A stretch of DNA of 64,000 nucleotides from Clostridium sp. AT4 (lineage in GTDB: Bacteria > Bacillota > Clostridia > Lachnospirales > Lachnospiraceae): assembly GCF_001517625.2 (NCBI RefSeq), contig NZ_LN999827.1, forward strand, positions 553,429 to 617,428, in the 5' to 3' direction. A model generated the notes under the pieces. That model was not told the origin of the DNA, searched no databases, and saw only the letters and a program-made list of their open reading frames with translations. Shown piece by piece: positions 7,939 through 15,323 of this stretch. Position numbers and translations under genes: made by a program. The number at the start of each line of letters is the position of its first letter. Position 1 is the stretch's first letter.

Positions 7939-8214
7939 GCCATATTCAATCATTACCGTTTTGAAAGGTTCGCTGTGATCCAGTGGAAACCAAGCCGGAT
8001 AGTAGAGGTTGATTTCAAGGGTGGTGGGTGTTCCATTGATTCGATTATGCTCTGCTTCAATTTCTTGAATGGTATCGTTGATTCCCCAATATTTATAAAC
8101 AGTCACAGATAATCGGGTATCTCGTGTGTCTTGATTACTAAAGGACATACTGTTAGTGACATGATAATCGGGGAGTCTAATGTAATAATAAATTCCAGCC
8201 AGTAAGCAGAGCAA
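7927..8214 (-). CDS. Hypothetical small membrane-anchored protein, possibly N-terminally truncated
   Basis: Frame of 95 residues with one hydrophobic segment at the N-terminus (LLCLLAGIYYYIRLP) and a polar extracytoplasmic part. I do not recognise the family. The only start is a TTG without a visible ribosome site, and the frame stays open further upstream with no better start, so it may be the 3' part of a longer gene lost during assembly of the element. Composition does not look random. Confidence 0.45.
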   Translation of the reverse strand: MLCLLAGIYYYIRLPDYHVTNSMSFSNQDTRDTRLSVTVYKYWGINDTIQEIEAEHNRINGTPTTLEINLYYPAWFPLDHSEPFKTVMIEYGKKE

Positions 8215-8233
8215 TGTAAGTGTTGTTAGTACC

Positions 8234-8247
8234 TCACTATATAGTGA
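8234..8247. promoter_or_regulatory. 14-bp palindrome upstream of small HTH gene
   Basis: TCACTATATAGTGA is perfectly self-complementary and lies about 40 bp before the small HTH gene start. A candidate operator; binding protein unknown. Confidence 0.4.
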
Positions 8248-8285
8248 AAGAATTATTAAATATACTTTGTGTAGGGGTGATATGC

Positions 8286-8501
8286 ATGAATTATGGACAT
8301 TTGGAATTAAGGATAGAAGAACTGTTGCAAGAAAAAGGTATCAGCAAGAATACCATTTGTAAGGAACTGGATATACCGAGGTCAAATTTTAACAGATATT
8401 GCAGAAATGAATTTCAAAGACTGGATGCGAATTTAATCTGTAAATTGTGCCATTATTTTGGCTGTGAAGTCGGAGAAGTGATTATCTATGTAAAAGAATA
8501 G
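8286..8501 (+). CDS. Small Cro/CI-type HTH protein
   Basis: DNA-binding protein of 71 residues, almost entirely one HTH domain (ELLQEKGISKNTICKELDIPRSNFNRYC), similar to HTH_26-type regulators common in Firmicute mobile elements. The start MNYGHLEL at 8286 follows AGGGGTGATATGC; an upstream ATG in the same frame (8220) has no site. Its target is unknown; it may regulate the divergent small frame or excision. Confidence 0.75.
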   Translation: MNYGHLELRIEELLQEKGISKNTICKELDIPRSNFNRYCRNEFQRLDANLICKLCHYFGCEVGEVIIYVKE

Positions 8502-8533
8502 TGGAGTGTTGCTGTTAATGGCATGGAGTGAAT

Positions 8534-8575
8534 AAAAGGGTATGCTGAGATATGGAAGTCTCTCATGCCTTTTTT
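8534..8575 (+). terminator. Terminator after small HTH gene
   Basis: AAAAGGGTATGCTGAGA pairs with TCTCTCATGCCTTTTTT with few mismatches and ends in a T run. The rest of 8502-8735 is AT-rich leader for dfrF without recognised features. Confidence 0.75.
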
Positions 8576-8735
8576 GCTTGTGCATTTTATAAAATAGAAT
8601 TATACTGTGAGTAGTGGAAACTGGACAAACTAGAATTTGTCGAGCTGGTTAGTTCGAGATAATTTTGAGTTTGTTAAGATGTGGTGCACTTGATGGAATC
8701 ACAGGTACGACATCATATTATGGAGGATGAAATAG

Positions 8736-9230
8736 ATGATAGGTTTGATTGTTGCGAGGTCAAAGAATAATGTTATAGGCAAGAATGGTAATATACCATG
8801 GAAAATAAAGGGAGAACAAAAGCAATTTAGAGAGTTAACAACGGGTAATGTGGTTATTATGGGGCGAAAGTCTTATGAAGAAATCGGTCATCCGTTGCCT
8901 AATAGAATGAATATTGTTGTTTCCACCACAACAGAGTATCAAGGAGATAATTTAGTTTCAGTTAAATCATTAGAAGATGCATTATTATTGGCTAAAGGAC
9001 GAGATGTATACATATCTGGTGGATATGGACTATTTAAGGAAGCTTTGCAAATAGTAGATAAAATGTATATCACAGAAGTAGATTTAAATATTGAAGATGG
9101 AGATACATTCTTTCCAGAATTTGATATCAATGATTTTGAAGTTTTGATAGGGGAAACACTTGGTGAGGAAGTGAAATATACGAGAACATTTTATGTAAGG
9201 AAAAATGAATTGAGTAGATTTTGGATTTAG
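8736..9230 (+). CDS. dfrF: Dihydrofolate reductase, DfrF type (trimethoprim insensitive)
   Basis: Reduces dihydrofolate to tetrahydrofolate with NADPH. The 164-residue protein shows the DHFR landmarks: MIGLIVARSKNNVIG at the N-terminus, GNIPWKI (substrate loop), IMGRKSYEEIG (NADPH phosphate site) and ISGGYGLFKEAL (second NADPH motif). From memory the sequence closely matches the acquired DfrF of enterococci and streptococci, which confers trimethoprim resistance; I could not run an alignment. It is AT-rich relative to the chromosome and is the only apparent cargo of the element. Ribosome site GGAGGATG precedes the start. Confidence 0.85.
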   Translation: MIGLIVARSKNNVIGKNGNIPWKIKGEQKQFRELTTGNVVIMGRKSYEEIGHPLPNRMNIVVSTTTEYQGDNLVSVKSLEDALLLAKGRDVYISGGYGLFKEALQIVDKMYITEVDLNIEDGDTFFPEFDINDFEVLIGETLGEEVKYTRTFYVRKNELSRFWI

Positions 9231-9385
9231 GGTGTTTTCATAAATATATTGCTTTTTATGCATATATAAATTGTTGTAAGACAAATTCCAGTTTGAGGGT
9301 GGAAATCTTTGAACACTTTTTGAACACCGAGACCGTGATGAAGTCTTCAAAGCCCCTTTCTATCAGTATTTGTGATTATTTGAAA
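9231..9385 (+). other. Right end of the integrative element, non-coding
   Basis: AT-rich sequence between dfrF and the right attachment site. The only recognised feature is the doubled TTTGAACAC. No gene of useful length is visible. Confidence 0.6.
9308..9327 (+). repeat. Tandem TTTGAACAC, candidate integrase arm sites (right end)
   Basis: TTTGAACAC at 9308-9316 and 9319-9327 (11-bp period), in the same orientation as the pair at 4593-4611 and 60 bp inside the right attachment repeat. Confidence 0.6.
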
Positions 9386-9410
9386 CGGTTCGATTCCGGT
9401 CTGCGGCATT
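9386..9410 (+). repeat. Right attachment site, 25-bp direct repeat
   Basis: Identical to 4507-4531. This copy is the severed original 3' end of tRNA-Leu; only the T-arm and acceptor half remain, so it is not a functional tRNA. Confidence 0.93.
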
Positions 9411-9417
9411 TGATTTT

Positions 9418-9449
9418 AACCTCTGTTTCTTTTGAAACAGAGGTTTTTT
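9418..9449 (+). terminator. Original tRNA-Leu terminator, displaced by the element
   Basis: AACCTCTGTTTC (9418-9429) pairs perfectly with GAAACAGAGGTT (9434-9445), then a T run. It begins eight bases after the right attachment repeat, as a native tRNA terminator would. Confidence 0.88.
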
Positions 9450-9470
9450 GCTGTATATTTAACAGAAACA

Positions 9471-9510
9471 AAAGTGCTGCCGGAACGCAGATTCGTTCCT
9501 TCAGCGCTTT
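9471..9510 (-). terminator. Hairpin at the end of the opine dehydrogenase remnant
   Basis: AAAGTGCTG and GGAACG on one side pair with CGTTCC and CAGCGCTTT on the other. T-rich tracts follow on both strands, so it can act in either direction. Confidence 0.55.
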
Positions 9511-9526
9511 TTCTTTTTATATCCGT

Positions 9527-9950
9527 TTATTCAGAAACCTTTCTGGGCGTTCCTGTGATACGCAGATATTCCGAATCCCAGTCATAAGACGGAGGAAGAA
9601 GGGTATGGGGATTTCCCTTTATTTCCTTTGTAGGGGATACCAGACGGCACGAGCCGATATTTCCCTGCATCTCGCCCACAATCACCTTTTTGTCTTCCAG
9701 CTTCTTTTTCAGAGTAATGGAAGCACAGTTTCCTGCTGAGAAGCATACGATCTGCCCATCCTTCAGATGGGGTGCAATCCAGTCCGTAATGGCCTCGTGG
9801 CGTTTTGCCATAGCAGAGACAAGCACTACCTCAGCCTCCACCAGGGCTTCCTCTACATCAAACGTAATGCTGTAGATCACCGCATGGCCGGTTCCGCAGC
9901 TGCCAACCAAATCCACACCATTCCCATCTGCCTGAATGGCCTTTAAGCAA
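9527..9950 (-). pseudogene. Opine dehydrogenase-family remnant
   Basis: A frame of about 140 residues matches the part after the Rossmann fold of NAD(P)-dependent octopine/nopaline dehydrogenases: SITFDVEEALVEAEVVLVS, AMAKRHEAITDWIAPHLKDG and QIVCFSAGNCASI. The N-terminal GxGxxG segment is missing and homology stops near 9950. The whole catalytic C-terminal half (family length about 360) is also absent; the frame stops after GTPRKVSE. A broken copy that is unlikely to be functional. Confidence 0.7.
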
Positions 9951-10131
9951 GTTATGTGCCAACATATTTACTCTCAAAAATCAGGGAAAAGCGGCATTTT
10001 TATCCAGATATGGGCATTAGAAGGATAATTTTTTGATATGAATATTGTTTTTCTTCCATCACGAACGATTATTTTTTAAAAAAGGGTACTGCAAACTCAA
10101 TGTTTCCGTTTGCAATACCCTTTGAAATATT
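9951..10131. other. Non-coding stretch with one terminator
   Basis: AT-rich sequence between two gene remnants. Only the hairpin at 10075-10123 is recognised. Confidence 0.5.
10075..10123 (-). terminator. Terminator downstream of the Rpn-type remnant
   Basis: AAAGGGTA-TGCAAAC pairs with GTTTGCA-TACCCTTT; on the minus strand it is followed by TTTTTTAAAAAAT. Placed just after the remnant's stop codon. Confidence 0.75.
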
Positions 10132-10372
10132 TTATGCAATTTCCTGCTCAAACTCCTCTACTGTAGAGGCCCTGGCAGCCTTTTTAAGCCATACCCCCAG
10201 CGTCTCCAGATCCGTTTCGCTGCGGATTCGCTTTTCCAAAGTTTCCGAAATTGGGCCTATATCATACCTTCTGCATTTCCCTTCTCAATTCCGACCGATA
10301 AAATGCTCATTTTTACGCCCTCCCATTCTTCTGATTCCTTTACCTCAGATACAACCTGATCCAGCTTTAAAG
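10132..10372 (-). pseudogene. C-terminal remnant of a PD-(D/E)XK (Rpn-type transposase-like) gene
   Basis: Two partial reading frames on the minus strand resemble the C-terminal tail of Rpn/PD-(D/E)XK nuclease-family proteins that are abundant in Lachnospiraceae: first VVSEVKESEEWEGVKMSILS, then, after a stop and frameshift near 10256, SETDLETLGVWLKKAARA and EEFEQEIA before a TAA. The nuclease core is missing. The 5' edge runs into the end of the amylase gene, so a deletion probably joined the two. Confidence 0.5.
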
Positions 10373-12484
10373 CACTTCCTCCCCACCCACAAACCGCGAC
10401 TCGATCACCGGATAAAACGCCTCTGGCCGGGACACGAAGACAGCGCCACCATATGGCGGCATGATAACTTTCAACATCCCATTTTCCACACGGTAAAACA
10501 CGATTCCTGCGTTATACCCATCCTCAAAGGTCAAGATCGGCCTGCCAAGGATCATATCGTCCGTAATTCCCAGCTGCCATACAGGGATCTCCATCACAGC
10601 CGGTTCGGGGCGGTTGGATATCACGGTAATGGTCTGGTGATCCCCGCTCATTCTTCCGTAGGCGATCTGATGCCGTCCTGCAAAAAGAGGTTTCAGCGCG
10701 CCTTTGCGCAGCGCCGGAATCCGCTTGTGGATTCCGGTCATATACCGGTGAAATTCAATCAGTTCCAGATCCTCCTTCCCCCAGGGATAGGTTCTTCTGC
10801 TGTCAGGGTCTGTCCATCCGCAGACGCCCGCTTCATCACCGTAATACAGAGTCGGAGCTCCGGGCCAGGTCATCTGGATGACTACAGCCTCCCTGAGAAC
10901 CGGCTTTTTCACATGCTCCGAGGCACGCTCCGGCCCCATATTCCCCAAACGTCCTACAATCTGGTTCGTCCGGGTAAGAAAGCGGGAATGGTCGTGGTTG
11001 GAAAGCTGGTTCATGGCCGTGAAAATCGTATTTGTCTGCATCCGGCTCATGTGGTAATTCATTGCTCTGAAAAACGCCTCTCCATCGCCGTAAAGAGCGC
11101 CGTTATAACCGTCGCTGTGCTTCTCCATCCCTGTCAAAAACCAGGTCACGGGCTCCATAAACGCATCATAATTCATAATGGAATCCCACTGATCCCCCTG
11201 AAGCCAGCTGGCGGGATCGCCATAGTGCTCCGCCAGGATCAGAACCTCCGGATTTACTTCCTTTACAGCCTTTCGAAACATCTGCCAGAACGTATGGTTA
11301 TACTCTGCCGTATGCCCCAGGTCAGCCGCCACATCCAGACGCCAGCCGTCTACGCTGTAAGGCGGGGAAATCCATTTTTTTGCCACATTTAAAATGTATT
11401 TTACCAGCTTTTCAGAACCCTCATAATTAAGCTTAGGCAGCGTATCATGACCCCACCAGCCGTCGTACGTCCTGTTTCTTGGCCATGCTTCATCACTGTC
11501 GTCGTGAAACTGGAAAAAGCTGTGGTACGGGCTGTCCTTGGCAAGATATGCTCCCGGCTCATAATCTCCGGAACGCTCGTAAATCTCCTCCACATCCAGC
11601 CATTTATTAAAGGAACCGCAGTGGTTAAACACACCATCCAGAATCACCTTCATTCCCCGTCTGTGGATCTCCTCAACCAGCTCCGCAAACAGGGCGTCGC
11701 TGGCTTCCAGATTTTCTCTGGCTGCCGCACGGGTCACATACCGCTCCGCCTGTCGGTTGTCCGTTCCATTTTTATCCACCAGCTTTCCTCCGTCTTTGAC
11801 AATCCGGCCAAAATGAGGATCAATGTGCTCATAATCCTGGCAGTCATACTTATGGTTAGACGGCGATACAAAAACAGGGTTCAGATAAATAGCCTCCACT
11901 CCCAGGCTCTGTATATAATCCAGCTTGTCCCCGACACCTTTTAAATCTCCGCCGTAAAAGCAGCCTACATCCATGGTAGACGGATTTCTCCCCCAGTCTT
12001 TTACCCGGTATACAGGCTTTCCGATATATACATATTCCATAGATTCCACATCATTGTCCGGATCTCCATTGCAGAAGCGGTCTGTAAAAATCTGGTACAT
12101 CACTGCTCCCTTAGCCCAGTCAGGCGTATAAAATCCCGGTGTGATTTTGAAATTAAATTCCGGATCTGCCTCATCCACCGGACCCAAACGGTTATACAGG
12201 CAGATCTCCTTATTCTTTTTCACTTTAAAATGATAAAGCACTTGATCGGAAGCTACTACGATCTCGTGCTCATAATAATCAAAATATGGATCAGAAGCTG
12301 TCTTCTTCATAACAGCCTCCTTCTCCCCTTCTATATAATATACCTGATCCGCGTCCGCTTTTGCGGTACGCAGCCGCAGACGTACCCGTTCCCCTTCTTT
12401 CGGCTCCATAGGGCTGCGGTAATCCTCTGTTTCTGCTGAAAACAGCGCCTCCCGATTGATCTTATTTGTTCCCTCTTCTTTCAC
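10367..12484 (-). CDS. GH13 alpha-amylase family enzyme (neopullulanase/cyclomaltodextrinase-like)
   Basis: Hydrolyses alpha-1,4 (and possibly alpha-1,6) bonds in maltodextrins or cyclodextrins in the cytoplasm, since no signal peptide is present. The 705-residue protein has an N-terminal beta-sandwich resembling CBM34 (about 28-115), then the GH13 barrel. The catalytic triad is visible: nucleophile D384 (DGWRLD), acid/base E419 (ILAEH) and D498 (SNHDHS). FNHCG is conserved region I. It starts with GTG after AAGG. It is probably a single-gene unit with its own promoter (12539-12567). Confidence 0.9.
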   Translation of the reverse strand: MKEEGTNKINREALFSAETEDYRSPMEPKEGERVRLRLRTAKADADQVYYIEGEKEAVMKKTASDPYFDYYEHEIVVASDQVLYHFKVKKNKEICLYNRLGPVDEADPEFNFKITPGFYTPDWAKGAVMYQIFTDRFCNGDPDNDVESMEYVYIGKPVYRVKDWGRNPSTMDVGCFYGGDLKGVGDKLDYIQSLGVEAIYLNPVFVSPSNHKYDCQDYEHIDPHFGRIVKDGGKLVDKNGTDNRQAERYVTRAAARENLEASDALFAELVEEIHRRGMKVILDGVFNHCGSFNKWLDVEEIYERSGDYEPGAYLAKDSPYHSFFQFHDDSDEAWPRNRTYDGWWGHDTLPKLNYEGSEKLVKYILNVAKKWISPPYSVDGWRLDVAADLGHTAEYNHTFWQMFRKAVKEVNPEVLILAEHYGDPASWLQGDQWDSIMNYDAFMEPVTWFLTGMEKHSDGYNGALYGDGEAFFRAMNYHMSRMQTNTIFTAMNQLSNHDHSRFLTRTNQIVGRLGNMGPERASEHVKKPVLREAVVIQMTWPGAPTLYYGDEAGVCGWTDPDSRRTYPWGKEDLELIEFHRYMTGIHKRIPALRKGALKPLFAGRHQIAYGRMSGDHQTITVISNRPEPAVMEIPVWQLGITDDMILGRPILTFEDGYNAGIVFYRVENGMLKVIMPPYGGAVFVSRPEAFYPVIESRFVGGEEVL

Positions 12485-12538
12485 AATGAATTCCTTACCT
12501 TTTCATAATGATTCATACTATTTTGAATTAGCATCTCT

Positions 12539-12567
12539 ATTGTATCTGAATTTACTTAAATATACAA
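12539..12567 (-). promoter_or_regulatory. Promoter of the GH13 gene
   Basis: Minus strand -35 TTGTAT (12562-12567), 17 bp, -10 TACAAT (12539-12544), 55 bp before the GTG start. No catabolite-response element was recognised. Confidence 0.6.
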
Positions 12568-12638
12568 GGAAAATCCCGCAATCCGGTGAATGTCCCACGC
12601 GCACAAAGCCCGGATTTTCCTCATTGTTTTTATAAAGT

Positions 12639-12668
12639 GAAAAGCCTGGCGGGGTAGCCAGGCTTTTC
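12639..12668. terminator. Perfect hairpin between the GH13 gene and ftsH
   Basis: GAAAAGCCTGGC pairs with GCCAGGCTTTTC, 12 bp with a 6-base loop. It could back up the ftsH terminator on the minus strand; its T-tract is short. Confidence 0.6.
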
Positions 12669-12750
12669 AGGAGAAGGTATTTCGTTTCTTATGGGGTGTA
12701 GCAAAAACTATATAATGTATTGGGGGGGTTACGTCTATTATAATAGCACA

Positions 12751-12794
12751 GGCGGAGAAAAAAGTGTGCACAAACATGCATTTTTTTCTCCGCC
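12751..12794 (-). terminator. Terminator of the ftsH operon
   Basis: GGCGGAGAAAAAA (12751-12763) pairs perfectly with TTTTTTCTCCGCC (12782-12794). The A/T part of the stem gives a U-tract in either direction. Located 100 bp after the ftsH stop. The rest of 12485-12896 is intergenic. Confidence 0.8.
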
Positions 12795-12896
12795 CTTTAC
12801 AGTCAAAATAACGATTGAATTTCGCAAATACGAATCAAGCTCCGTTTTTATGCTCAAAACGTTTCTGTTTTTTCTCAAACAAATGAAATCTAGCCT

Positions 12897-14723
12897 TTAT
12901 GCCTTTACTTCAGTCTCAGCAAAAAGGCCCTCAAACTCATCCTGTCCGATCTTTTCCTTCTCGATCAGAAGAGCCGCACAGGAATGAAGCACATCCTCAT
13001 GGTCGCAGATGATCTGCTTTGCCTTTGCATAGCATTCGTCTACAATCCTCTTTACTTCCTCGTCAATGACATCTGCAATTCCATTTCCATAAGACTTGGT
13101 ATGCGCCAGATCACGGCCGATAAATACCTCATCCTCATCACTGCCGTACCGGATCATTCCCACACGTTCGGACATACCGTACTGGGTCACCATAGCTCTT
13201 GCCAGCTGAGTGGCCTGCTTGATATCCTGAGAAGCGCCGGTTGTCACATCCTTAAAGATCAGCTCCTCTGCAATGCGTCCGCCCAGATCCACCATGATGC
13301 TCTGAAGCATACGGCCTCTGGTGTTGAACATCTCATCCTTTTCCGGAAGAGGCATGGTGTAGCCTGCAGCCCCCATACCGGTAGGGATAATGGAAACCGT
13401 ATGAACCGGCCCCACATCCGGAAGCACATGGAACAGGATCGCGTGGCCTGCCTCATGGTAAGCTGTGATCTTTTTATCCTTTTCGGAAATAACCTTGCTC
13501 CTTTTTTCAGCTCCGATCCCCACCTTTACAAAAGCCCGGTCAATATCATTTTGACGGATAAAACGGCGGTTTTCTCTTGCAGAAAGGATTGCTGCCTCAT
13601 TCATCAGGTTTTCCAGATCCGCGCCTGTAAAGCCGGAGGTCGTCTGAGCTACCCGGTGCAGATCCACGTCCTCTCCCAGGGGCTTTTCCTTGGAATGAAC
13701 CTTTAAGATCTCTTCCCTTCCCTTTACATCCGGCCGTCCCACAGCAACCTTGCGGTCAAACCGGCCGGGACGCAGGATCGCAGGATCCAGGATATCTACA
13801 CGGTTGGTAGCCGCCATGACAATAATTCCCTCGTTGATCCCAAAACCATCCATCTCTACCAGAAGCTGGTTTAAGGTCTGCTCTCTCTCATCATGGCCTC
13901 CGCCCATACCGGTTCCTCTGCGGCGGGCTACTGCATCGATCTCGTCGATAAATACAATACAGGGAGCATTCTTCTTAGCTTCTTCAAAAAGGTCGCGGAC
14001 ACGGGATGCACCTACACCTACAAACATTTCCACAAAATCAGAACCGGAAATAGAGAAAAACGGAACTCCAGCTTCTCCGGCCACTGCCTTGGCAAGAAGG
14101 GTTTTTCCTGTTCCCGGAGGGCCTACAAGAAGAAGTCCCTTGGGGATCCTGGCTCCCACGCTGGTATATTTCTGAGGATTCTTCAGGAAATCAACTACTT
14201 CTTCCAGTTCTTCCTTCTCCTCCTCAAGTCCTGCTACCCGTGAAAAGTTCACTTTGCTGTCACGGCTGAGCCTTGCGCGGCTTCTGCCGAAATTCATCAT
14301 TCTGGCATTTGCTCCGTTCCCGGCCGCCCCGCGGTTCATCATCGTAATAATCACAATTACCACAACAATAGAAAGGAGAAACGGCATCACAACAGTAAGC
14401 ATGGTATTTTCCTGCGGTACGCCTTCTACTGCATAATCAATGTTGCGGTCCCTGAGCAGCTGTTCTACTTCCTTTACATCCGAAACGTTCTGACGGGCGA
14501 TCCGGTCTCCCTCCAGAGTCAGGGTTACTGTACCCGTAGGTGCCTGGGGATTCTGGCTGATTACCGCCTCCTCCACCTTTTCCGTATCGAGAACCTGTAA
14601 AAACTCCTGATAAGTAAGCCTGTCTCCTGACCCTGCCGTAGACGTAAATTTAAACGCAAAGGCCAGCAGTACCAGCATCATAATGAGAAATACAAATCCT
14701 CTGAATGTCTGCTGCTGTCTCAA
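12897..14723 (-). CDS. ftsH: ATP-dependent zinc metalloprotease FtsH
   Basis: Membrane-anchored AAA+ protease that degrades misfolded membrane and regulatory proteins. In the 608-residue product two membrane segments (about 9-26 and 108-128) flank a short extracytoplasmic domain. Walker A is GPPGTGKT at 201-208, Walker B IVFIDEID at 256-263, the second region of homology [19 protein letters not shown] follows, and zinc-binding HEAGH is at 423-427. Full length, no anomalies. It is the last gene of a minus-strand group after hpt, as in Bacillus subtilis. Confidence 0.97.
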   Translation of the reverse strand: MRQQQTFRGFVFLIMMLVLLAFAFKFTSTAGSGDRLTYQEFLQVLDTEKVEEAVISQNPQAPTGTVTLTLEGDRIARQNVSDVKEVEQLLRDRNIDYAVEGVPQENTMLTVVMPFLLSIVVVIVIITMMNRGAAGNGANARMMNFGRSRARLSRDSKVNFSRVAGLEEEKEELEEVVDFLKNPQKYTSVGARIPKGLLLVGPPGTGKTLLAKAVAGEAGVPFFSISGSDFVEMFVGVGASRVRDLFEEAKKNAPCIVFIDEIDAVARRRGTGMGGGHDEREQTLNQLLVEMDGFGINEGIIVMAATNRVDILDPAILRPGRFDRKVAVGRPDVKGREEILKVHSKEKPLGEDVDLHRVAQTTSGFTGADLENLMNEAAILSARENRRFIRQNDIDRAFVKVGIGAEKRSKVISEKDKKITAYHEAGHAILFHVLPDVGPVHTVSIIPTGMGAAGYTMPLPEKDEMFNTRGRMLQSIMVDLGGRIAEELIFKDVTTGASQDIKQATQLARAMVTQYGMSERVGMIRYGSDEDEVFIGRDLAHTKSYGNGIADVIDEEVKRIVDECYAKAKQIICDHEDVLHSCAALLIEKEKIGQDEFEGLFAETEVKA

Positions 14724-14775
14724 TGTCTGCCTCCTTCAATCAAATGATGTAATACTCTGTACATACCAAAGGACA

Positions 14776-15306
14776 TCAGTCCTCCTGCTCTACTACTCCG
14801 ATGTAGGGCAGATTTCTGTACTTCTGGTCAAAATCCAGACCGTATCCCACTACGAACTCATCCGGAATGGTAAAACAGGTATAGTCTACCTTTACCTGCT
14901 TCTTCACACGTCGCTCCGGCTTGTCAAGAAGGGTGCACAGACGGATATCCGCCGGGCCTCTCTGTTTTAATACCTCGATCAGATATGCCAGTGTCTGGCC
15001 GGAATCAATAATATCCTCCACAATGAGAACATGTTTCCCCTCCAGCGGCTCATCCAGATCCTTGATGATACGCACTACACCGCTGGATACAGTGCCTGAG
15101 CCGTAGCTGGATACAGACATAAAGTCCATGGATACGGGAATGGTCAGTCTCTTGGCCAGTTCACAGGTAAAGAACACGCCTCCCTTTAAAATACAGATCA
15201 GATGGACGTGCTTTCCCTCATAATCTCTGTTAATAAGCTCTGCTACCTCATTGATTCTCTCGTCTACTTCCTTCTCTGTGAGCAATACGCGGATCTTATC
15301 TGCCAT
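14776..15306 (-). CDS. hpt: Hypoxanthine phosphoribosyltransferase
   Basis: Purine salvage enzyme converting hypoxanthine or guanine plus PRPP to IMP or GMP in the cytoplasm. The 176-residue protein has ILKGGVFF near residue 40 (pyrophosphate loop), the flexible-loop SYGSGT, and the PRPP motif VEDIIDSGQT at 96-105. It lies 17 bp after tilS and 52 bp before ftsH, the conserved tilS-hpt-ftsH order. Confidence 0.96.
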   Translation of the reverse strand: MADKIRVLLTEKEVDERINEVAELINRDYEGKHVHLICILKGGVFFTCELAKRLTIPVSMDFMSVSSYGSGTVSSGVVRIIKDLDEPLEGKHVLIVEDIIDSGQTLAYLIEVLKQRGPADIRLCTLLDKPERRVKKQVKVDYTCFTIPDEFVVGYGLDFDQKYRNLPYIGVVEQED

Positions 15307-15323
15307 GATTTTATCCTCCGTTT

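Larger units (their letters stand above)
4507..9410. mobile_element. 4.9-kb integrative element in tRNA-Leu carrying dfrF
   Basis: The element is bounded by the 25-bp repeats. It holds, in order, int, a rolling-circle rep and a YdcP/DUF961-like gene on the minus strand; an xre-type regulator, a small HTH protein and dfrF on the plus strand; and one short membrane-protein frame on the minus strand. It is visibly more AT-rich than its flanks. No large relaxase, coupling protein or type IV secretion gene is present, so it could move between cells only by using the Rep as a mobilisation enzyme with a helper, or passively. All main frames look intact. Confidence 0.9.

Noticed and set aside
8736..9230. 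Reading the DHFR as the housekeeping folA
   Set aside because: It lies inside the attachment repeats, is AT-rich unlike the flanks, and resembles DfrF more than clostridial FolA as far as I can recall.
9386..9410. Second tRNA-Leu gene at the right attachment site
   Set aside because: Only the T-arm and acceptor 3' half are present; no D-arm or anticodon arm upstream.
10100..11392. 430-codon open frame on the plus strand
   Set aside because: Entirely antisense to the GH13 amylase and its 3' neighbour; no ribosome site and no recognisable motif, while the opposite strand has a complete catalytic triad.
12984..13706. 240-codon open frame on the plus strand
   Set aside because: Antisense to ftsH; composition mirrors the ftsH codon pattern and no ribosome site is present.
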